Assembly: GCF_003576645.1 (NCBI RefSeq)
Contig: NC_044917.1
Coordinates: forward strand, 10,717,338 to 10,781,337
Length of the DNA: 64,000 nt
Direction: 5' to 3'
Origin: Ipomoea triloba
Taxonomy: Eukaryota > Streptophyta > Magnoliopsida > Solanales > Convolvulaceae
Below are positions 47,101 to 58,300 of this stretch, piece by piece; the first letter of the stretch is position 1, and each line of letters starts with the position of its first letter. The notes beneath the pieces are model-generated. The model was given only the letters and a program-made list of their open reading frames with translations. It searched no databases and was not told the origin of the DNA. The position numbers were made by a program, and so were the translations under genes.

Positions 47101-47347
47101 ATTTTATCATATATACAGGGAAATGACACAGAGAATGGAAAGCTTATTGGATAAACCGTCATATACCAATAACATTCTACCTAATATGAAGGAGCCAGGT
47201 ATCTCGTTTATTCCTGAATTCAGGAAACCCAATGACAAGCCTTCAAACGGAACCAGCACCCTAAGGAGTGCACGAGAAGTGAACAACTCATCGGCTCCTG
47301 AGATGAGGAGGAGCCGATCTACACCACGAGGGAAATTTATGGTTTAA
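38543..47347 (+). CDS. KIN14: Kinesin-14 with N-terminal calponin-homology domain
   Basis: Minus-end-directed microtubule motor; the CH domain of plant members binds actin, so the protein can link the two networks. Seventeen coding exons join in frame to 1144 residues: 38543-38684, 40489-40652, 40782-40922, 41744-42103, 42239-42307, 42407-42628, 42782-42863, 42946-43041, 44221-44400, 44621-44727, 44839-45017, 45110-45274, 45385-45638, 45814-45977, 46069-46242, 46334-47040, 47119-47347. CH domain about 55-174; helical neck about 370-425; motor about 426-763 with P-loop GQTGSGKT (511-518), NERSSRSH and DLAGSE (661-666); basic Ser-rich tail to 1144. The [14 protein letters not shown] neck-motor junction marks the kinesin-14 class. 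The N gap lies inside intron 8 and costs no coding sequence. Intron 11 is AT-AC; the others are GT-AG. Confidence 0.95.
39020..39135 (+). repeat. Dispersed repeat (family C) in kinesin intron 1
   Basis: Contains TGTAATGTGATAACA, TTATCATTTCAAATAGGTGG and GGCATTGCTCTTCTG. Similar blocks in the same order recur at 61180-61290 (GATCGAACTCCGG is kept better there). Probably a tRNA-derived SINE. Confidence 0.45.
39820..39945 (+). repeat. SINE-like repeat (family B) in kinesin intron 1
   Basis: Shares GACAACATAGACTGATTTAC, CTCTTTGGCGACTAGGATCA and the surrounding order with the copies at 4430 and 20330. Confidence 0.5.
41010..41600. mobile_element. MITE-like insertion in kinesin intron 3, with nested SINE piece
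   Basis: The left end GGGTGTTTGGTTGCGAGGA and the right end (inverse of GTTTAGTTGGAGGGAATTAG) form an imperfect inverted pair; GGAATT words are mirrored inside. Nested at about 41081-41226 is a sequence starting at a B-box-like GGGTTCGATTCC and ending in an A9 run. It looks like a SINE that lacks its 5' third. The whole insertion lies between splice sites and does not touch the coding sequence. Confidence 0.5.
43098..44051. other. Assembly gap (954 N) between poly-T tracts
   Basis: The gap is preceded by exactly 42 T (43056-43097). It is followed after seven other bases by 41 T, a G and 44 T (44059-44144). Exon 8 ends AAA G and exon 9 starts GG ACC, which joins as K-G-T and continues the conserved neck-motor boundary, so the gap is entirely intronic. 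Confidence 0.9.
45018..45109 (+). other. U12-type AT-AC intron (kinesin intron 11)
   Basis: This 92-nt intron begins ATATCCTTAT, the U12 5' splice site consensus, and ends TGCAC. It has the branch-site sequence CCTTAAC about 10 nt before the 3' end. Splicing here joins NRR and [12 protein letters not shown], the continuous motor-domain sequence of the family. No GT-AG pair nearby keeps the frame. Confidence 0.9.
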
Positions 47348-48693
47348 CCACGAGAAAAATTTTCATCTTGAGGCCATTATTTTGGATCCATTATATCACA
47401 CTCGAGAGTTCTTGTACAGCCTTTCTTATACTTATATATACTTTGGAGCCCTTGCCCCGTACGCACTTAAAGAAGGTTAGGATGTTGAAGTTGTTGGAGT
47501 TTGGAAACAATCATTTGGCTCTTGAGCCAACTTTAAACGTTGTGTACTGTAGTGTGAAACTGTCGCGTTTTAGAGCTTGTTGGTGTGCATAGATACAAAG
47601 TTTTGTGTTCTTTTACTTGTAGAAAGGGTAGAATGAAAAGCCTCTGGAAGATGTATGAACATGGAAAGTGTTTTTATGTGAAAATGAAAGTAATGGGAGA
47701 TCATCCAATCTAGTATATGAGCTTTGCTGCTGGATTTACAGGTCATTCTTGATTACATTTTGTTTCTATTCTAGTGCATAAAAGTTTATGCAAGGGCAAT
47801 GAAGTAAATGATCCTTCCTAACTCAATCAACTGTCCATATACAATCTATGTGGTAAGACAACTCCTAATTTCCCGCAATGACAGTTCAGTTGGTTTTTGG
47901 GTGATAGATTGTGGGTAATGACACAGGATTGAGCCCTAGTAGCCGGAACGTGGGAATTACATATTTACATCCAATGTGGTCCAGGTATCGGCCCTCCTAC
48001 CTAATGGACTGTTGAGTCACCGTTATTTACCCATCCACTATCTTGTCGGGTTGGGATGTGACAGTCCTATGGGCAAGAGAATTTTGCCTTTTGTGGCAAG
48101 AAAACTCCTAATTTATGTTTTTTTTTTGGTGAGCCTAATTTATGTTAATTAACTACAAAAGACATGTTTTACTTGTTTAGTTACTAATGTAAAAATAAAC
48201 CAGATGCGCAAGATCAGGAAATGCACAAATAACTTTTCACTAAAAATGCAATATAAAGATAAAGGAATAATACAGACAACCTGGTTTGGGAAACAAATCC
48301 ATCCTTGGATTTGAACAATGCATAACCACCTGTCTTGTTCTCCACCCAAACCCAATTTTCTTTCACAAATTTTTGTCTAGAATCCTATAGAGACAGGTTA
48401 TCCAAGAACAAATTGTGTCTGTTCTATCATCTGGAAAAACAAATCTGTCACGCGAAATTGATTGTTTTGTTCATCATCTGTTTATTCATGTTGCAGATAT
48501 TGATGAAATTCAATAACTGGCTCCTGCATGGATTCATGATCACATCTTTTACCAGGTGACATTCATCTAATTTTTGTGTGTTTTGATGATGATGGGGGGG
48601 ATCAAACTTTTATGGGGCTTCAACATTTACATAAGAATATGCAAGAGATGTAGATTTTGATGAAAAATATATGAGAATAATGCACAAATTTCC
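47348..48693 (+). other. Kinesin 3' flank and spacer
   Basis: The first 300 bp probably hold the kinesin 3' UTR. Then come a SINE with target duplication (47882-48102) and a T-rich mini-insertion (48107-48146). No further exon is seen before the DUF868 gene. Confidence 0.45.
47882..48102 (+). mobile_element. SINE with perfect 12-bp target duplication
   Basis: A 221-bp insert lies between two copies of AACTCCTAATTT (47870-47881 and 48103-48114). Its head has an A-box-like CAGTTCAGTTGG and a B-box-like GGATTGAGCCC about 45 bases later. A non-coding insert of this size with Pol III boxes and a 12-bp duplication is a tRNA-derived SINE. The A tail is almost absent. Confidence 0.75.
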
Positions 48694-49584
48694 ATGGCAC
48701 AATTGAGATCCATGAATCAGAAACAAGCAGATCAGAAGGAAACAGAAGAGAGTGCAACAGAACAAAGCTTTGTGACCTGTATACACCTAGCCAAAATTGC
48801 AGATTTGCTCCGAACCATCACGGTAACGTGGTCGAAATCTTTGATAGGCCACACCCTCTCCATCATTGTGGAAAACCCTTCAGAGGACAACCACTACACA
48901 TGCAAGATTGACCTGAAAACCTGGCAGTTTTGGGGGAAGAAAGGCCTAAAGTCCTTCAATGTAGATCAAGAACGCGTCGATGTTTACTGGGATTTCAGGG
49001 CTGCTAAATTCTCCAGCAGCCCCGAGCCCGAGTCAAACTACTACGTTGCATTGGCCACGGGAGGGGAGGTGGTCATATTGCTCGGGGACCAAAAGAACGA
49101 GGCCTTCAAGAGAACCAAGTCGAGGCCTCCCGTGGTGGATGCAACTTTGGTGCACAAGAAAGAGAGTGTGTATGCAAAGAGATGCTTTTGCACCCGAACC
49201 ATGTTGGGGAGAGGGAAAAGGGAGCACAACATTATCATAGAAACCGACCTCTCGGGGCCCACTGAGCCCGAGATGTGGATCAGCGTGGATGGGATAGAGT
49301 CGGTTCGGGTGATGAACCTCAACTGGAGATTCAGAGGGAATGAAACAGTGATGGTGGATAATGTGGCAGTGGATGTGTTCTGGGATGTGCATGATTGGAT
49401 GTTTAATGATTATAGTACTAGTGTTGGGCCAGGGGTTTTCATTTTCAAGCAAGGGAATGGTGATAAGGAAGGAGAAGAAGGAGAAGGGGAAGGAAACAAT
49501 AGCCTTTCTCAAACAAGCTGTGATGATTCACAATCCAGGCCATCTGAATTCTGCCATGTTTTTTATGCTTGGAAAACTGAATGA
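48694..49584 (+). CDS. DUF868 family protein
   Basis: A plant-specific protein family of unknown function. The intronless frame of 296 residues from ATG 48694 contains the family core: CIHLAKIADLLRTITVTWSK, YTCKIDLKTWQFWGKKGLKS, VDVYWDFRAAKFSSSPEPES, YYVALATGGEVVILLGD, the AFKRTKSRPP segment, PEMWISVDG, and NLNWRFRGNETV with VDVFWDVHDWMF. The C-terminal tail has an acidic EGEEGEGEG stretch before ending FCHVFYAWKTE. No signal peptide or membrane segment is seen. It lies 1.3 kb downstream of the kinesin gene in the same orientation without an evident link. Confidence 0.93.
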   Translation: MAQLRSMNQKQADQKETEESATEQSFVTCIHLAKIADLLRTITVTWSKSLIGHTLSIIVENPSEDNHYTCKIDLKTWQFWGKKGLKSFNVDQERVDVYWDFRAAKFSSSPEPESNYYVALATGGEVVILLGDQKNEAFKRTKSRPPVVDATLVHKKESVYAKRCFCTRTMLGRGKREHNIIIETDLSGPTEPEMWISVDGIESVRVMNLNWRFRGNETVMVDNVAVDVFWDVHDWMFNDYSTSVGPGVFIFKQGNGDKEGEEGEGEGNNSLSQTSCDDSQSRPSEFCHVFYAWKTE

Positions 49585-50642
49585 CCATCTTGTTCTTGTC
49601 ACATTCTTTGTGTAATGATGCCCTTTTATTTTATTATTATGATCCCTTTGGGTTCACACTTTTTTCACATTATCAAAACAACATTGTATGTGCTAATGTT
49701 GCTTGAGTAAATGGATTTCAATTTTTTTTTTTTATTGATTTACTGATCAAACGTTTTTCTTATTACAGTCTTTATAAATGGGTTGAAATTCTTTGACATT
49801 ATTTTAATTTGAAATAGGTTCTCCAAAATTGTTGCTTTTTCAAGTTTGCATTGGAACCATGCACATTAGTTGAATTTAGTTTGTCAAAGTACTAAATTGT
49901 GTTTTCACCACAATTGTGTACAAATATTTTAGGGTTGAATTCTTAATTTAATCTTCTTAATATTCAATATATCGTTACTGGTTAAGAAAATCTCATATTA
50001 ACTCTACTTATGTGAAACCCATTTTCAAAATATTAAAAAAAAAATCATACTTTTTGATTAGTTGAGATTTTGAAAATAAAATAATACGGAGTTAAATATT
50101 TGATAGAGGATTACCTATATATTAAAATAAACATTTTACTTTAATTTAATCCAAATTATTGGAAACATTATGTCAAAGAACAATTTACAAATCATAATTT
50201 TCTCTCTTGATATTGTCTTTTATATTACTCCGTAATATAATGTACTAGCGTTTTATGTGCGGTGCGTAAAAATTAATGTCCAGTATTAAATTTTTTAAAT
50301 AAAAATAATTTAAAATTTTCAATTCAAATTATATTTCACAATTCTTTAAAATGATAAATTTTAATTATCATATTTAAATAATATAAAAATGATTTAATAA
50401 TAATATATTTTCATAAAATTTATATTTACAAAAAAAAAATAGAATAAAATTTATAATACTAAGCTAACCCCCACACAAATTATTTACCCAACAAAAACAG
50501 CCATACTAAAAAGTAATTACGGAGTATAAATTACTCCGTATTTGATTTTTGTAGGGAACGGAAGCATTTCCCTTCTAAAAACCCTAAACAATCAGGAAGT
50601 TTGCCATTCACCGCCTTGACATTTCTTCGCCCTAAACAAAAA
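49585..50642. other. AT-rich spacer
   Basis: No exon is recognised. A short palindromic pair TTACGGAGTAT/ATTACTCCGTA at about 50518-50541 resembles a MITE remnant. The last 100 bp should include the promoter and 5' UTR of the RecX gene. Confidence 0.4.
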
Positions 50643-53482
50643 ATGGCGATTTCCCTGAGGAATTTCTTCTGTAAAAATGCAATTCAGCTTCATTGTCGAC
50701 TTATTCTGACGCCCAGGTAAGCATTTCTGTATATGCATATGCATTCGCATGTCCGCGTGTATGACTGCGTGTTACATTTAAGTTCGTTTATATGAAATGT
50801 ATATGAATTTTGCTAAGTTCTGTTATGCAAAGATTTCATTTTTAGTTTGCAGAAGAGTATTAGCACAAGCTGCTCAAAGTGCAGCAGACACTACAACGCT
50901 TCAATTCCAGAGAAATACATTCCCAAGAAACCTTTGAATTCCGAAGAATCCAAGAGTGCTTCTTTGTCCGCAAAGAATCTGGTGGATGTAGGAAAGTATA
51001 ATAGTGTGAACCGGAACTCCAAAAGAGCTGAGCTTCATCATGGTAAAATCAATTTAAGTAGTGGCTTTACTGAAGAGTTACAGTCTCTAAAATATAACCA
51101 TATGCATGTTTCTTATGTGGTCTATGCTTGAAATGGGGGAGGGGAAGTTCAGAAAATTTGAAAGTCTTTACCACTTCATGAAATTTCAGGGATGGAGAAA
51201 GAAATTGATGGTGATTTCAGGTTTGACAACTGTGAATTCTTGGAAGAGCCTGAAGAGATCATATCGGATTTTAATGATCACCATGCATCTAGACAAAATG
51301 TGGAAAGAGTAGCAATTCAATTACTTGCTGCAAGGTTGGAATCCTAAGTTTAACTTCTTATGTGCAGTATCATGTTTGTGGGACCCTTAATGCCAAACTT
51401 TAAGTTTAGTACTTCGTGCCGTTCTCCTTTACTGGTCAAATTGGGGGTTTATTCTTCCTATCCTTGTTGCAAATACGTAATCAAGTTGTAACCATAGTCT
51501 GAATTCTTCCAAAGGGAAGCCTGTGGGGTTGCGAACAATTGGAAGTTCACTAATTTGAACTTATTTTTGTTGAGAAGCTGAATTGCCAGAGATAAATAGA
51601 TGATTAATTGGAAGTTCACTGATTTGAACTTTTTTTTTTTGGGTTCCGAAGCTAAATCTCCCGAGATAAAAAGATGATAAACACTCAATCTTGCTTTAAA
51701 TGATATGGACTACCTTTTTCTATTATTATTCTTATGAAGTATGTTTTTCTACTATGCAGAGCTTTAACAGCTGTCGAGCTTAAGAAGAAACTCCAAGGAA
51801 AGAAATTTCCAGTTCATACTATTGATTCAGTGATAACAGACCTGTGCACCAGGTAAATAATCTTGAATAAAAACCATTTAACCATAAATTATTGTGGGAG
51901 ATGTTTTAATAGTTATGAATATCTATTCTTGTTTGCCCATACGCTCATTGTTGTATGGGAATTAGAATGCATTTTACTCCATGCATATCTGACTTCACAT
52001 ATTATTGATAACACTCAATCCATTGTTATTAACACATATCATTTCCTGCAGGGGTCTAATTAATGATTGCTTATACGCAGAAACTTATACGAGATCTAGA
52101 TGGTCTTCCTTAAGTTGGAGTCCAAGAAGAATTAAACAAGTAAGTTTACTCTTATAATTGAAATGGATTGTTGTGCCTCCATGATATTTAAGTTGGGTTG
52201 ATCCTCTTTGACAGAGTATCGCACTTTATTGTTCGTAGGAGTAGGGGAGGGGGTAGGGTTGAGAATGGATGTAGATAGAACTAAGGGTGTGTTTGGTAAC
52301 CCGGAAAATGATTTCCGGAAATCATTTTCCGGGCTTTTGGTGTTTGGCAACATCCGGAAAATGTGGTCAACGGAAAACATTTTCCGTTGACCACGGAAAA
52401 TGAGCTCATTTTTCCGGAAAATGACTTCGTACGACGTTTTTTTTTGTAAAAAAAAAAAAAAATTATAATTTCTAATAAATATTACTCCGTATTAGTTTAT
52501 ATATTTTTAGATTTTAAATAAAATAATAAAAAATATATAATTATACATTTCTACTCATTTTCCGGAAAATGAACCAAACACACACACACAGTTTTCCAGA
52601 GTACGTCCAAACGCCGAAAATGAACTCATTTTCCGGAAAATGACTCATTTTCCAGAAGTCGTTTTCCTGCTTTCCAAACACACCCTAATAAGAAAGAGCA
52701 ATCCTGTTGAAAGATCCATCAGTTCTCTACTTCTACATTGCCTCCTTTTTGACAACAATATTAAATAGACCCACCCTGAATGTTTGTAGGTTATGCCGGA
52801 CTGAGTCTGATTGAAACTTTCTTGTTGTTTCTGAAAAGAGTTCTGAAATGCCTTTAGACACGTTCAGGGTTAGCTATTCTAGAGGAGAAATTAATGAAAT
52901 CTGTGTATGCTGGACAAGACACACTAGAACTTCTCAATCTCTCTTTTCTATGCATCCCTCAGTTCCCAAGTGTTTCAAATTTGCTTTTAGTTAAGATCAG
53001 TAGAGTGAGCTATAACATTATGTACTTCTCAGTGTGGGTGGTTCTTATTTATTTTTCATTTTTCCTCCACTTGATAATTTTGCTAGTTTTGCTCTCCACT
53101 TCTTCTTTTCCCATTTTGTTGATTGGAAGGATCCTTATCCCATGCCATTTGCTGCAATTCTCACCGTGTAATGGACTAATGGATATCATATTTGAGTTAG
53201 GCCTTGATCAAGAAGGGAGTAAATGAAATGGATGCAGACGGGGCAATAAAACTGGTATTCAAGGAAAGTGAAACTGGAGAAGAGCAAGAATCAGGGATTG
53301 GCATGTCCAAGCTTTCATTGGATCATCTTCTTGTCCAGGCCTCCAAACAATGGCTACGGAGTCGCGATGCACCTAGAGAGACACGGAAATCAAGAGTTAT
53401 CCGTTGGCTCCAGTACCGTGGCTTTAACTGGAGTGTCATTAATTTCGTGCTGAAGAAGTTAGAATCCAAGCATCCTCCCTAG
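50643..53482 (+). CDS. RecX-like regulatory protein, organelle-targeted
   Basis: Bacterial RecX binds RecA filaments and limits recombination; plant homologues probably act on organellar RecA. Six exons join in frame to 292 residues: 50643-50716, 50846-51042, 51190-51334, 51760-51852, 52052-52139, 53201-53482, all GT-AG. The first 30 residues (MAISLRNFFCKNAIQLHCRL...) are rich in Arg, Ser and hydrophobic residues with no acids, like a mitochondrial or plastid transit peptide. Three-helix RecX repeats follow: VERVAIQLLAARALTAVEL with LCTRGLINDCLYAETYTRSR (about 126-185), then WSPRRIKQALIKKGVNEMDA (about 190-215). A final repeat is RETRKSRVIRWLQYRGFNWS near the C terminus. An acidic insertion (ESETGEEQES) separates the last two, as in other plant members. 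The ATG is the first in the exon. Confidence 0.9.
52285..52685. mobile_element. Tourist-like (PIF/Harbinger) MITE in RecX intron 5
   Basis: A 401-bp element begins GGGTGTGTTTGG and ends CCAAACACACCC. TAA flanks it on both sides (52282-52284 and 52686-52688), the PIF/Harbinger target. ATTTTCCGGAAAATG palindromes fill the arms. It is wholly intronic. Confidence 0.85.
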
Positions 53483-55380
53483 AGCTCATGCCAATATGCC
53501 ATCAATGAAATCGGATGATGGGCAACATCTACTAAAACCTCGGGTTTTAGACCCTTGCCTTTCTAAACCTGGGGCCAACAGGCAAGGCGGCTTGGGACAT
53601 TGCATGAGAAGGGAATGTCACTGTGGTCCATGCATGAAAGCTTGTTTTGCATGATTCTGGCTGGCATAGGTCCGGTTTGGCCTGGAATTATTGTTGTGAT
53701 GATATGCAGGACTTTAGGAGGCTGGATTAGGTGGCAGTTGATGGAATCATTAATTGGGGAAAACTACAATTGTTATGTCTTTGTGCAGCCTGCAATTTGT
53801 GGTTGGCATATGAATGTAGAGAGTGTATATTATGGCCAAGTAATTGTAAAGGAGCGAAAATGGTCCCTAAGTAGTTCTGCAAATTTGACATTTCATGAGA
53901 AATGGTACTGCGATTGAAGTTTCAGATTTGTACACTCAATCAAGGATTACAAGAATTGTAAAACAATCTATTTTCCAACTTTCTTGGTGACTACAATCTA
54001 ACCCTATCTATAGTATCTAGTCAACATGATTATGATTGTGATGAGACTCAAACTTATGATATTTCATTTGGAATGGTAACAGACTAACAGTGATGTCATC
54101 AGACCATAAAATACTTGGCATGCATCGAAATACATCCATATCAATCTAGTTAAATACCTCATAATTATCTATTCTCTATGCTAGGTAAATAACAAGATTA
54201 TGATACCCAAGGAGATTATTCACCACAACATTTTAAAGATAACAAATCACTACATTGGCATCACAACTAAGAAAGCAAAATAGCATAACTTAAAAAAGAA
54301 AAGTGAAAGAAGATTGAAGCAATTAACGAGGACGCATGAGGAAATCCACTCCAGTCTCCAGAGTGCAGATTACTTCAAAGTTGATTCAGAAAGCACATGC
54401 AGCAAATTAAAGGAAATGTGAAGCTGGAAGCGTGGGGCCATGTGATTACTGCTACACAAGAGAATCTCTCAATTTCTTTCTTTCTTTCTTTTGTATTAAA
54501 TATTAATTAATAAAGGAGCAATTAAGGCCGCCATCCACCCAATGATTGCCCCATTCCACCATGTCCTTCCTTATATCTACACATACAAGAGAATGAATGA
54601 GAATCTCTCAACTCAACTCAACCTAAATCCTACTCGATCTCATCCTTAAACAGACTAATTATACCCATACATCTTGTCGCCCCCAACCAAATGTCCTTTT
54701 TGTCCCTTACACATATCTCTCCCCAAACTGGAAATAATAATCTATTTTAATCTTACCACTTTGTACTTCCTGATCGAGTTTTAGCATAAGCTAAATTTTT
54801 GCTAACTCAAACTCTTAATCTCTACAACATCATTTTTACTGGTTGATGTGAGAAGAGATGATAAGTTATTTTCATTCTGTAAGTCTAAAAAAATGTCAAT
54901 ATTAAATTTTTATGTGAAAGAGTAGAACTTAAGAGTTCAAATAGTATTTTTCATTTCTACCCATTTATATGCAAGTTCATATTCAATTCACTGATGAAGT
55001 TGGTGAAAAAGCAAAATTTGAAACTTATTAACTTCATTTTATTAACTAATAACCAATTAATGAGTAAATAATGTTAAGCATATAATTATGATAAATTTGT
55101 ATGTAAACGGTATTTTCCCTAACAATGCACTAATTCATTCACTCTAGCTACAAATTATGGCAAGGACTGGAATTTCAATTCATTCTATAACGCTTGGAAA
55201 AAAAAATATTAACTTGAGAAACACACCCTTTAGCATGCATTTAGCAAGCTACATACAATGCAATATAAAATCACATGAAACTAACGCCCTATTCCATTTG
55301 ATTCTCTTATTGTATGGCCTGCAGGGGGGATATATTCACATGTTTTAGCCTCTCATCTATACCCTTAGCTTTATTATTGT
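53483..55380. other. Intergenic DNA between convergent RecX and receptor-kinase genes
   Basis: No further exon is recognised. The 105-codon frame at 53600-53917 lies in the RecX 3' flank and shows no domain. A CTTT microsatellite is at about 54474-54490. Confidence 0.4.
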
Positions 55381-58300
55381 TTAGATTGAATTGTCAGAGA
55401 ACTCAAAGGAGCAGCTTGAAGACCCATGCAACACATTCCTAGTAGGAGGCGGCGGCGATTTGGGGACCGCCGTGGCTCCGCCGCCTCCCTTCACCGCCTC
55501 TGAAGTCGCCGGATCATCGTGTCGAATCTCTTTCAACATCGCCACAACGTCCTTCATCGTGGGACGCCCCTCCGCCTTGTTGCTCACACACAGAAACGAA
55601 ACTGCTAGGGTCTGCAGCATTTCGTGCATTTGGGGATCGGCTCTGCCCCTCAGCTTTGCGTCCAAGATGTCAGCCGGGTCGCGCTTGCTGTGTAAGTGCT
55701 CACGAACCCACTGCACTAGATGTGCTCCTCCCGGCAATGTTGGGTCTAGTGGATGCCTCCCTGTAAGCACCTCTAAGAGGACTATCCCGAAACTGTAAAC
55801 GTCGCTCTTTTCAGTGATACACTGCATCGAAGCATGCTCTGTACATAAAGCACACTTTTATAAGTTTCATGTGTTATAACAATTAAATAGATTAAATGGA
55901 ACAACTCCAACCAAGCTGGTATTTACTTAGTAACCACAATGTTACAAGTTTGACTCTCCATAAAAAACATGTTGGCCTTCTTTGTTTCATCAGGCAGCTA
56001 GGCAATTTAAGCTGGTTTACCCGCACACCCTCAAATAGTGGCTACAAGCAGCTCTTAGTGGCCACAATGTTACAAGTTTGATTCCCTGCAGGAGGTTGGC
56101 CAACTAGACAACCTAGACAAGTTTATCTCCTTTTGATCTTTTATCACCTGATTCACAAAGTGATGGGATTTACGTGATACACACCCCTCGATCAAGTAGC
56201 GATTGCAGTATAATCATGACTGAAAAATCACTAAGGGCGCTTAGACGGCCTAATCGACTGTCTAACCACCAATTAAGGTGATAGTTAGGCCGTCGGCCCG
56301 CGCTAGACAGGATTTTTGGAACCGTGGTTATAATACTATAACTTATATTGGTGTGAAGAAACTTACCCGGAGCCATATAGCCATAAGAGCCGGCAAGGTG
56401 AGGCCTAAGGGCCTGCTTTGAACCGTCAGCGCCGCCGCAGTTGCTATGAACAATTCTTGCCAGCCCAAAATCAGCAAGGTAAGGCTCCATTCGAGGGCCT
56501 AACAACACATTCATAGCTTTAACATCCCCATGCAGAATCGGAGGAACACAATCATGGTGCAAGTACGCAAGCGCATGAGCCACGCCAAGAACAATCTCAT
56601 ATCTGCTCTCCCATTCCGCCCCTCCCTTCCCAGTTCCATGGAGGAGCGAGCTCAAGCTACCATTAGGAAGATAATCATAGAACAGCAGTTTCAAGCTCCG
56701 GTTCGAACCCCACCCTAGAAGACGCACAATATTCTTATGCCTGATAGAACCCAGAGTCTGAATCTCAGAACTAAACGCCCCTGATTCCTCTGTTGACCAC
56801 ATCTTCTTCACCGCCAGCGTTTCCCCATTCGGGATCATCACCCTGTAAACAACCCCTGAGCTCCCAGTGCCAATCACATTGGCTGATGTGAGGTTCCGGA
56901 CTATGTCATCAATGGAGAAATCCAGTTTCTGATAAAGGGTCATCTCCCATGTGTCTGTATTAATCCCTGACCCCTTGTTGCCCAAATGGGATCTAACCAG
57001 GATATATATTGCCAGAAATACTAAAACTGCACTGGCAGTTACCAGAATTGGCATTGCCAGTTTCATAGTGGTTTTGGTGTGTCCTCCTTTTCTATCAGCT
57101 GAAGTCACAACCCCGCCAGAAATGTACAGAGAGGGGTTTCCAGCAAGATCTGTCAATGGGATTTCGCGGAAGAAGGGCGTGTTGGGGAGCTCGCCCTCGA
57201 AGTTATTGGATGATAAGTTGAGGGAAACAAGGTTTTGGAGGTGTGCAAGAACATCTAATTTGCCAGTCAGCTTGTTGTGGGAAAGATCAAGAGTTGCTAG
57301 TTTTGTAAGGCCAGAGAACTCATCTGGGATGTCTCCAGTGAATCCATTGTAACTAAGGTTCAGAGAGATTTCCAGTGAGGGGATTTTACCCAATTCTTTA
57401 GGTATATTACCTGAGAAGCCATTGTTCCCTATGTCTAGCATCTGAAGCTTAGTGCAGGACACTATCTCTGCTGGGAATCTGCCAGAGAGTTGATTTTTCC
57501 CAAGATTCAGCTTTGTTAGTTCTGTTAAGGAACCAATGCTTGGCCCCAATGGACCAGTGAGCCTATTATCTGACATGTCTAGAAATTGTAAAGTTCTGGG
57601 TAAGGAATCGGGGACAAGGCCGCTCAATGCGTTTGAACTGAGATCAAGAAACTCGAGGTTTATGCATCCGGATATTGAGGGAGGAACAGAGCCCATGAAG
57701 TGGTTGTTGCTCATGTCAAGAAAATTCAAGATTTTTAAATTTCCTATTTCTACTGGAATAGTGCCTCCCAGCCTGTTTTTGTTCACTCGAAATCTATACA
57801 GCTCTGTGCAGTTCCCTATATCGGGTGGTATAAAGCCGGATAAATCATTGGAAAGCAACAACAGTTTAGTGAGGTTTCTCAGAGAAAATATCCCCTTTGG
57901 GATTTGGCCAAAGAGGGTGTTGTAAGAGAGGTCAAGGGCCTGGAGGCTCTCACATTCAGATAAAGAGTCTGGAATGTTGCCTGTGAGGTTATTCTGCCAC
58001 GCGAAAAATAGAGTCATGCTTTTAAGTTTCCCTATTTCAGCAGGAATTTCCCCAGAAATTGCATTGTTGTCAAGTTCCAAGTGAGTGAGAGCAGTGCAAT
58101 TTGATAGTTCAGAAGGTATGGTACCTGATAACTTATTCACACTCAGCTGGAGCTCCCCGAGCCCCGAAAGGCCCCCCAAGCTTGCTGGGATGCTGCCTGT
58201 GAGGAGATTTTCTGATAAATCAATGACTGTGAGTTCTTTGCAGCTTCCCAGCTCATCTGGGATGGTGCCAACTATGCTGTTCTGCCATAGCAGCAGGCTC

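Noticed and set aside
53600..53917. 105-codon frame after the RecX gene
   Set aside because: No domain, no splice or promoter context; it lies in the probable 3' UTR.
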